A DNA stretch of 11,031 nt from Nitrospinales bacterium. Lineage in GTDB: Bacteria; Nitrospinota_A; UBA7883; JACRGQ01. The notes under the pieces were generated by a model. It searched no databases and had not been told where the DNA came from. It was given only the letters and a program-made list of their open reading frames with translations. The position numbers were made by a program, and so were the translations under genes. The stretch lies in NCBI GenBank assembly GCA_023248615.1, contig JAHFEI010000041.1, forward strand, positions 1-11,031. Direction: 5' to 3'. Positions 6,599-11,031 of the stretch are shown one piece after another. Numbering within the stretch: position 1 is the stretch's first letter; each line of letters starts with the position of its first letter.

Positions 6599-8642
6599 AA
6601 ACTTGGCCGCCATGCTTCTCACCATCGCCATCACGGCTACGATTTCTATCGTCCCCGCATACGGCGCCGAACCCCAAAAGGCGGCGGCACCCGTCCCGCG
6701 CATAGCGGAATTATTGGAAAAAGCGCAGTCGGCGGCGACGGAAAAAAACATCCAAAAAGAGATGGATGCGTACAGGGTGATGGTAGAGGCGTACCCGAGC
6801 GATGAAAGAAGCGTGGTTGCCTATTTCCGGCTGGCGCAAAACCAGCTGGAATTAAAAAATTATGTTTACTCCCATTCCTACTTCAGCGCGGTGGTGGATA
6901 GTTTCCCGTCTTCCCCCTACCGGCAGGATGCGCTGATAGGCCTTGGCATAAGCCTGACAAACCTGAGGAAATTTCCCGAGGCGGAGGCGGCATTGCAGTC
7001 TGCCCTTAAGAACCCCGATTCCGACGCGCAACGCGCCGCCGCGCTCTACAACTTGGGCGAAAACTACCGCCTTGGCGGTAAGTTGCCAAGAGCTGTCGTA
7101 ACCTTTACGGAATGTTGGAACCTGACCAGCGATTACAAAACCAATGCTGAAAAACAGGCAATTGAAATCATCCGCACCATACCATCGGAAAATGACCTGG
7201 TGGCGATAGCCGACAGGTACGAAAAAAACTTCCCGTCCCAATACGCATTGCTGGAACTGGCCCATATATACCGCAAAAAATCCGACGTACTAAATCTTGA
7301 ACGCACAAAAGAAAAGCTGGAAAGCAACTTCCCGAAGATAGAGTTGGAAAAGGGTACATTTACGCCTGCTCCCGTCTCGGCCAAGGAATACATCTCCATC
7401 GGATGCATCCTCCCCCTCTCCGGCGACCAATCGGAATCGGCCGCGCAAGCGCTGAAAGGCATACAAATGGCCTTTTCCGCCCAAAGCGAGTTCGTGGAAA
7501 AGAGCAACGTCAGGCTGACCATAAAAGACTCCGGCGGAAGCGCGGAATCATCTGCAGTGGCGGCGAAAGAACTGGCGGAAGACAAGTCCGTTGTGGCCGT
7601 GGCCGCGATGTTCTCGCACGAAACCCTTGCCGCCACGTTAAAACAGGCCGCAGGCTCCGGCCTGCCATTCATCACACCGTCGCAAAATGCCGTCGGCACC
7701 GAGCTGTTGCCACCAGAGGCCAGGCGCACACTGTACCAAACCGGCGTGACCAATGCGGGCCAGGCCGCAATAATGGCGGAGCTGGCGGTTAAAAAACTGG
7801 GGCTACGCACTTTCGCAGTGCTGTACCCAAACGACGCGTACGGACAGGAGTTTGCCAAGCTCTTTACGCAGGCGGTTGAAAAAAACGGCGGGACTGTTGT
7901 CGTAACGCAAAAGTTCGACCCGTCACAAACAGATTTCAGGGAGCAGATGACCGCCATAGGCGGCATGGACGACCAACACCTGCGGTCTGTCATCTACAGC
8001 TACGCGCAGGAGCACTCCGACAAGACGATTGACGACCTCAACGCCAGCCTGCATGCAATCTACGGCGCCAGCGCTTCCATCCCCCGTATAACAAAGGCCA
8101 AAAGCATGCCGCTAACCAAAAACAATTTTTCCGGCGAAGTGCAGGTGAGGTACCAGGCGCTGTTCCTGCCCGCCTCGTATGAAGTCGCGGGGCTGATACT
8201 GCCCACGCTCGCCTTCTACAACATCTCCAAAGTGCAAGTGCTGGGTACGGACAAATACCTCTCGCCGGGACTGCTGAGCATCGGCGGTAAATATGCCGAT
8301 GACGTGTTTTTTCCAGGCGAGTTCCACCCGGCGGCGGCAAGGCCGGAAGTGAAACATTTTGTTTCCAGCTTCCAGAACGCGCTTGGAGAAACGCCCGACC
8401 TGACCGCCGCGCGCTACTACGACACCATGATGATGGTGCTTAAGTTCATGGCAGGCGGGGCCGAAACGCGCTGGAAACTGACCGCCGCGCTGGATAGCAT
8501 GAAATTCTACGGCGGCGTAAGCGGCGGCGTGACTTGGGGGGCGGAAGGCTCGATGGAAAAAATACCGTCCATCTACACCGTCACCGACGGGAAAATAACG
8601 GAGCACCTGCCGCCCGCCCCGCCGGAAGCTAAGGAAAAATAG
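6585..8642 (+). CDS. Exported TPR-repeat / type I periplasmic ligand-binding domain fusion protein
   Basis: The 685-residue product starts with a signal peptide: positive Lys5, a hydrophobic stretch at about 7-23, and a probable cleavage site after AYG or AYGA (25-28). No lipobox Cys is present, so a soluble periplasmic protein is likely. Residues about 36-245 are helical with TPR-like repeats (for example AYFRLAQNQLELKNYVYSHSYF, cut here as two overlapping parts: AYFRLAQNQLEL and KNYVYSHSYF, within 79-100, and AALYNLGENYRLGGK, 152-166), resembling the TPR part of BamD/YbgF-type envelope proteins. From about 268 (EYISIGCILPLSGD) to 670 it matches Peripla_BP_6, the Leu/Ile/Val-binding fold, with GLPFITPSQNAVGTELLP and AVLYPNDAYGQEFAKLF typical. 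The same pairing occurs in LpoA-type penicillin-binding-protein activators, but ligand and role here are unknown. The ATG lies within the end of the upstream regulator gene (overlap 6585-6598), so the two are probably co-expressed. The tail is Pro/Lys/Glu-rich. Confidence 0.85.
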   Translation: MTLNKNLAAMLLTIAITATISIVPAYGAEPQKAAAPVPRIAELLEKAQSAATEKNIQKEMDAYRVMVEAYPSDERSVVAYFRLAQNQLELKNYVYSHSYFSAVVDSFPSSPYRQDALIGLGISLTNLRKFPEAEAALQSALKNPDSDAQRAAALYNLGENYRLGGKLPRAVVTFTECWNLTSDYKTNAEKQAIEIIRTIPSENDLVAIADRYEKNFPSQYALLELAHIYRKKSDVLNLERTKEKLESNFPKIELEKGTFTPAPVSAKEYISIGCILPLSGDQSESAAQALKGIQMAFSAQSEFVEKSNVRLTIKDSGGSAESSAVAAKELAEDKSVVAVAAMFSHETLAATLKQAAGSGLPFITPSQNAVGTELLPPEARRTLYQTGVTNAGQAAIMAELAVKKLGLRTFAVLYPNDAYGQEFAKLFTQAVEKNGGTVVVTQKFDPSQTDFREQMTAIGGMDDQHLRSVIYSYAQEHSDKTIDDLNASLHAIYGASASIPRITKAKSMPLTKNNFSGEVQVRYQALFLPASYEVAGLILPTLAFYNISKVQVLGTDKYLSPGLLSIGGKYADDVFFPGEFHPAAARPEVKHFVSSFQNALGETPDLTAARYYDTMMMVLKFMAGGAETRWKLTAALDSMKFYGGVSGGVTWGAEGSMEKIPSIYTVTDGKITEHLPPAPPEAKEK

Positions 8643-8680
8643 TAGCCTCATAATGGTATCAACATGGAAATGAAAAATAA

Positions 8681-8702
8681 CCACAGAGACACACGAGACA
8701 CA
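8681..8702 (+). repeat. Short GAGACACA direct repeat at the ruvB start
   Basis: GAGACACA occurs at 8686-8693 and 8695-8702, a 9-base period, preceded by CCACA. The stretch resembles the 'accacagagacacagag' dispersed repeat found between genes in many environmental bacteria (from memory, unverified). It reaches into the ruvB ATG and takes the place where a ribosome binding site would be expected. Confidence 0.4.
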
Positions 8703-9721
8703 TGAAAGACAAAGATAGTGCGCTCCACACTGAAGAGGCAGACGATGCGGCGCTGGAAAAAACGTTGCGCCCCTCCCGGCTGGACGAATATGTAGGCCAA
8801 ACCGGGATAAAAGAAAACCTGAAAATCTCCATAGAGGCGGCACGGCAACGCGGAGAGGCGCTGGACCACACACTCTTCTACGGGCCGCCGGGATTAGGCA
8901 AAACAACTCTCGCGCATATAATCGCGGCGGAGCTTGGTGCGCAAATACGCGCCACATCCGGCCCGGTGATAGAAAAAGCCGGCGACCTGGCCGCCCTGCT
9001 GACAAACCTTTCGGAACGCGAGGTGCTTTTCATCGACGAGATACACCGGCTTAATCCGGCGGTGGAGGAAATACTTTACCCCGCGATGGAAGACGGCAAT
9101 ATAGACCTGATGATAGGCCAAGGGCCATCGGCCCGCTCCATCAAACTCGACATACCGCCGTTCACGCTTATCGGCGCAACCACGCGGGCTGGGCTTTTAA
9201 CCTCGCCGTTGCGCGACCGCTTCGGCATCATCCACCGGCTGGAGTTTTACGGTGACGCGGAACTTGCCGCCATCGTCACGCGCTCCGCGCGGATATTGAA
9301 CGTAGATATAGACCCATCCGGCGCTACTGAAATAGCTCGGCGCTCCCGTGGCACGCCACGCATCGCCAACAGGCTTCTGCGCCGAGTGCGCGACTACGCC
9401 CAGGTGAAAAGCAACGGCTCCGTTACCACCGCCATCGCCGACAAGGCACTGCAAATGATTGAGGTGGATGAAAAAGGTTTTGACCGCATGGATCGCCTGC
9501 TACTCCTTACAATTATCCAAAAATTCGGCGGGGGGCCGGTGGGGCTTGATACCCTTGCCGCCGCGATAAATGAAGAGAAGGATACCGTGGAAGACGTATT
9601 GGAGCCGTACCTGCTACAAAACGGGTTTCTACAAAGGACCCCGCGTGGCCGCATCGCCTCCATGGAAGCGTACCGGCACTTTAATATCATCCCGCCGACA
9701 AGGCAGGAACCGCTCTTCTGA
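8702..9721 (+). CDS. ruvB: Holliday junction branch migration DNA helicase RuvB
   Basis: RuvB is the hexameric AAA+ motor that, with RuvA, drives branch migration of Holliday junctions during recombinational repair; RuvC then cuts them. At 339 residues it is close to E. coli RuvB (336). The motifs are complete: LEKTLRPSRLDEYVGQ (18-33), Walker A GPPGLGKTT (61-69), Walker B VLFIDEIHRL (108-117), sensor 1 IGATTRAG (157-164), the arginine finger within SPLRDRFG (168-175, Arg171), sensor 2 RGTPRIANRLLRRVRD (216-231) and a winged-helix C-terminus with QRTPRGR (311-317). ATG 8702 is the only plausible start before the conserved part, but it lacks a clear Shine-Dalgarno sequence and follows a GAGACACA repeat. 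ruvA and ruvC are not adjacent. It lies 59 bp after the periplasmic-protein gene, so read-through from that operon is possible. It converges on dcd with 21 bp between the stops. Confidence 0.97.
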   Translation: MKDKDSALHTEEADDAALEKTLRPSRLDEYVGQTGIKENLKISIEAARQRGEALDHTLFYGPPGLGKTTLAHIIAAELGAQIRATSGPVIEKAGDLAALLTNLSEREVLFIDEIHRLNPAVEEILYPAMEDGNIDLMIGQGPSARSIKLDIPPFTLIGATTRAGLLTSPLRDRFGIIHRLEFYGDAELAAIVTRSARILNVDIDPSGATEIARRSRGTPRIANRLLRRVRDYAQVKSNGSVTTAIADKALQMIEVDEKGFDRMDRLLLLTIIQKFGGGPVGLDTLAAAINEEKDTVEDVLEPYLLQNGFLQRTPRGRIASMEAYRHFNIIPPTRQEPLF

Positions 9722-9737
9722 CCAAGCCCCCAAAAGC

Positions 9738-9752
9738 GGCGGCTAGCCCGCC
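9738..9752. terminator. Weak shared hairpin between convergent ruvB and dcd
   Basis: GGCGG (9738-9742) pairs with CCGCC (9748-9752) around CTAGC, overlapping the last codons of dcd. A short A run precedes it and only a few T follow, so it is at best a weak bidirectional terminator. Confidence 0.2.
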
Positions 9753-10861
9753 TTGAAATGTTTGCTCAGTTTCAATTCCTGGTTGTGGTAGTTCGAGCCG
9801 ATATCCAACCCGTAACTCATATCCGGCAGGGCGGCCATCTTTTCGTACCGCAACTTGAAGAAAAGTTGCCCATCCTCCACGCGGAACGGGACATCGTGGG
9901 GCCGCACTTCCAGCACCGCCTTCGTGCCGCGTACTGCTCCATCGCCAAACCCGGAATCGAAAAACCCGGCGTAGTGCGTCCGTAGCTCGCCGGATCCGGC
10001 ATCGAACTCCACCATCTCCGCCGCGCAGTCCAAAGGCACCCGCACCCGCTCTTTCGACGCGAAAATGTAAAACTCCTCAGGCTCCAGTATCAGGAAATTC
10101 TCTCGCGGCGATTCAATCGGCTCCCAAAAATCATGCGTGAGGTAATGCCCGGTACGCAACATGTCTATCACCGTGCTATTTTTTTTGGCCATGTAACCGA
10201 TAATTTTGTGCGAGCGGACGGTGTGGGTCTCTATGCTGAGAAACAGCCCATCGCTAATTAAAGGCTTCACCCGCTTTGCCCCGTCCCGGTACATTAGCGG
10301 CTTGCGCCCATGCATCGCCGCAAGCTCTACGTCATCTATCATCGCCTTGCCACGGAAAAGGCGCAGTTGGTTGAGGGCAAGCCCCGTCTTCACCTTTATC
10401 GTAAACGAGCGCGGCACAACCTCAAGGTACAGCCCGCCGCAATATCCTTCCCCGATATCCTCGAAACGGTGGCTGAAGTCCGTGATGACCCGCGTAAAAA
10501 TATCCAGCCTCCCTGTGGACGACTTTGGGTTGGTGCGGCCACGAACCCCGGCAGGAAGCTCCAGCCTTTCCAGCAACGGGATAAGGTAGACGTTCCCACG
10601 CTCCAGGATGGCCCCATCGCGAAGGTCTACCTCGTACATCTTTAGTTCCTTCAGCGTCTGCGAAACTTTGCGGCGCTGTGGCAGGAAAGAACTTCTAATC
10701 CTGTATGCCTTGGCGCCAAGGCGCAGGTCTATGCTGGATGGCTGGAACTGCCCCGGCCTGATGGGACGCTCCGCAACTATCCACTTTTTCGCGGCAAAAT
10801 GCCTTAACTCCTGTACCGGCAAAACACCGTGGGACAACTCCTCAAAACCCTTATTTTGCAT
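9743..10861 (-). CDS. dcd: 2'-deoxycytidine 5'-triphosphate deaminase, long two-domain form
   Basis: dCTP deaminase converts dCTP to dUTP, feeding dTMP synthesis. This 372-residue protein is about twice the ~190-residue E. coli enzyme and matches the long form known from alphaproteobacteria (DCD_N-type), which looks like two copies of the dUTPase/Dcd fold. The first half has GVLPVQEL (12-19), QPSSIDLRLG (40-49), NPKSSTGRLD (111-120; Ser-Ser and Arg118 align with the RSSLAR of E. coli Dcd) and LYLEV with Glu147 as the likely catalytic Glu. The second half repeats the pattern with DEFYI-like EEFYIFASKERVRVP (262-276), HYAGFFDSGFG (296-306) and AVLEV with Glu318, but lacks the Ser-Ser-x-x-Arg part. 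The C-terminus, GSNYHNQELKLSKHF, is typical. The frame continues upstream to 10951, but those 30 residues derive from the neighbouring IS end and are unlike the family, so ATG 10861 is chosen. A clear ribosome binding site is lacking. Confidence 0.88.
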   Translation of the reverse strand: MQNKGFEELSHGVLPVQELRHFAAKKWIVAERPIRPGQFQPSSIDLRLGAKAYRIRSSFLPQRRKVSQTLKELKMYEVDLRDGAILERGNVYLIPLLERLELPAGVRGRTNPKSSTGRLDIFTRVITDFSHRFEDIGEGYCGGLYLEVVPRSFTIKVKTGLALNQLRLFRGKAMIDDVELAAMHGRKPLMYRDGAKRVKPLISDGLFLSIETHTVRSHKIIGYMAKKNSTVIDMLRTGHYLTHDFWEPIESPRENFLILEPEEFYIFASKERVRVPLDCAAEMVEFDAGSGELRTHYAGFFDSGFGDGAVRGTKAVLEVRPHDVPFRVEDGQLFFKLRYEKMAALPDMSYGLDIGSNYHNQELKLSKHFKAG

Positions 10862-10868
10862 CCGGGCT

Positions 10869-10897
10869 ATATTATCAGAATAAAAGGGCGGGTCACA
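10869..10897 (-). promoter_or_regulatory. Tentative dcd promoter
   Basis: On the minus strand TGTGAC (10897-10892) is followed after 17 bases by TAATAT (10874-10869), with GATAAT overlapping at 10876-10871. Transcription from it would begin at or within a few bases of the ATG at 10861, giving a leaderless or nearly leaderless message, which would fit the missing ribosome binding site. The -35 match is poor. Confidence 0.25.
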
Positions 10898-10919
10898 CCA
10901 AAAGGCGAAACGGTGTTGC

Positions 10920-10963
10920 GAGCACATCAATTGTCCTGTGCGGGAGCACATGAGTTGTCCGGT
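10920..10963 (+). repeat. Two 20-bp direct repeats, probable transposase-binding sites at an IS end
   Basis: The copies at 10920-10939 (GAGCACATCAATTGTCCTGT) and 10944-10963 (GAGCACATGAGTTGTCCGGT) match at 17 of 20 positions with a 24-base period. They lie just upstream of a probable transposase start, as expected for subterminal binding repeats of an insertion sequence. Confidence 0.6.
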
Positions 10964-10990
10964 TTAATAAGACGCAAAAGGGGGCGTTTT

Positions 10991-11031
10991 ATGAAACGGA
11001 CGGAATTCTTGCAGGAGGTGTTGAAAATGCG
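10991..11031 (+). CDS. Start of a probable ISNCY-like transposase, 3' end missing
   Basis: Only 13 complete codons are visible: MKRTEFLQEVLKM, and the next codon begins with CG. This matches the opening I recall for a group of ISNCY-type transposases (MRKEEFLQEVRKMRFEE...), which continue into a helix-turn-helix and a DDE catalytic domain. AAGGGGG (about 10979-10984) lies six bases before the ATG as a plausible ribosome binding site. The call rests on a very short peptide plus the IS-like repeats upstream. Confidence 0.5.
   Translation, partial: MKRTEFLQEVLKM

Larger units (their letters stand above)
10912..11031 (+). mobile_element. Left end of an insertion sequence, cut by the window edge
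   Basis: The two direct repeats at 10920-10963 and the transposase-like start at 10991 indicate the 5' end of an insertion sequence running off the window. The outer boundary is not defined because the other end is unseen; it lies somewhere between dcd (10861) and the first repeat, and 10912 is approximate. The element points away from dcd. Confidence 0.5.

Noticed and set aside
8112..9005. 297-codon minus-strand frame across the end of the TPR protein gene and the start of ruvB
   Set aside because: It is antisense to two confident genes, has shadow-like composition and no domain.
10862..10951. N-terminal extension of dcd to 402 residues starting at 10951
   Set aside because: The added 30 residues are Cys-rich, unlike the family, and come from the reverse strand of the IS-end repeats; the family signature starts just after ATG 10861.
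1..11031. CRISPR array, tRNA or rRNA genes
   Set aside because: No regularly spaced identical repeats and no cloverleaf or rRNA-like sequence were seen on reading both strands.

Overview
The window is about 11 kb of ordinary, gene-dense bacterial chromosome with moderately high G+C and two small accessory scars. No rRNA, tRNA or CRISPR array was seen. The gene families are glgC, a GH57 glucanotransferase/amylase, hisD, an NtrC-type regulator, a periplasmic TPR/binding-protein fusion, ruvB and a long-form dCTP deaminase. With the REP-like 'GGATTCCC...GGAATGACA' repeats, they suggest a Gram-negative bacterium, perhaps a delta-proteobacterial, Nitrospirota or Nitrospinota-like lineage. That placement is a low-confidence inference; nothing here fixes the taxon.

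Region by region. Positions 1-3160 (+) form a storage-glucan unit: the 3' two thirds of glgC (ADP-glucose synthesis), then 35 bp later a GH57 4-alpha-glucanotransferase/alpha-amylase-like gene with its own strong ribosome binding site. Positions 3161-3585 hold a good sigma-70-like promoter and a shrunken DUF3800 gene. That gene appears to have lost its middle and carries Gly in place of the Glu of the usual DESG motif. Its stop codon lies inside the ribosome binding site of hisD (3586-4866). Positions 4867-5236 are non-coding and packed with hairpins, including a short and a long copy of one dispersed repeat in opposite orientation. The 20-bp palindrome of the short copy, followed by a T run, may also end the hisD transcript.

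Positions 5237-8642 (+) are a two-gene unit overlapping by 14 bp: a sigma-54-dependent response regulator (TTG start) and an exported protein with TPR-like repeats fused to a type I periplasmic ligand-binding domain. RuvB, the Holliday-junction motor (8702-9721, +), follows; its start codon sits in a short 'GAGACACA' repeat. It converges on a 372-residue, two-domain dCTP deaminase (9743-10861, -). The last ~110 bp (10920-11031) look like the left end of an insertion sequence: two 20-bp direct repeats (17/20 identical), then the first 13 complete codons of a probable ISNCY-like transposase.

I found no convincing new multi-gene system. The observations most worth a second look are the internally deleted DUF3800 remnant joined to hisD, the paired short/long repeat elements at 4889-5067, the IS end beside dcd, and the coupled regulator/TPR-binding-protein pair.
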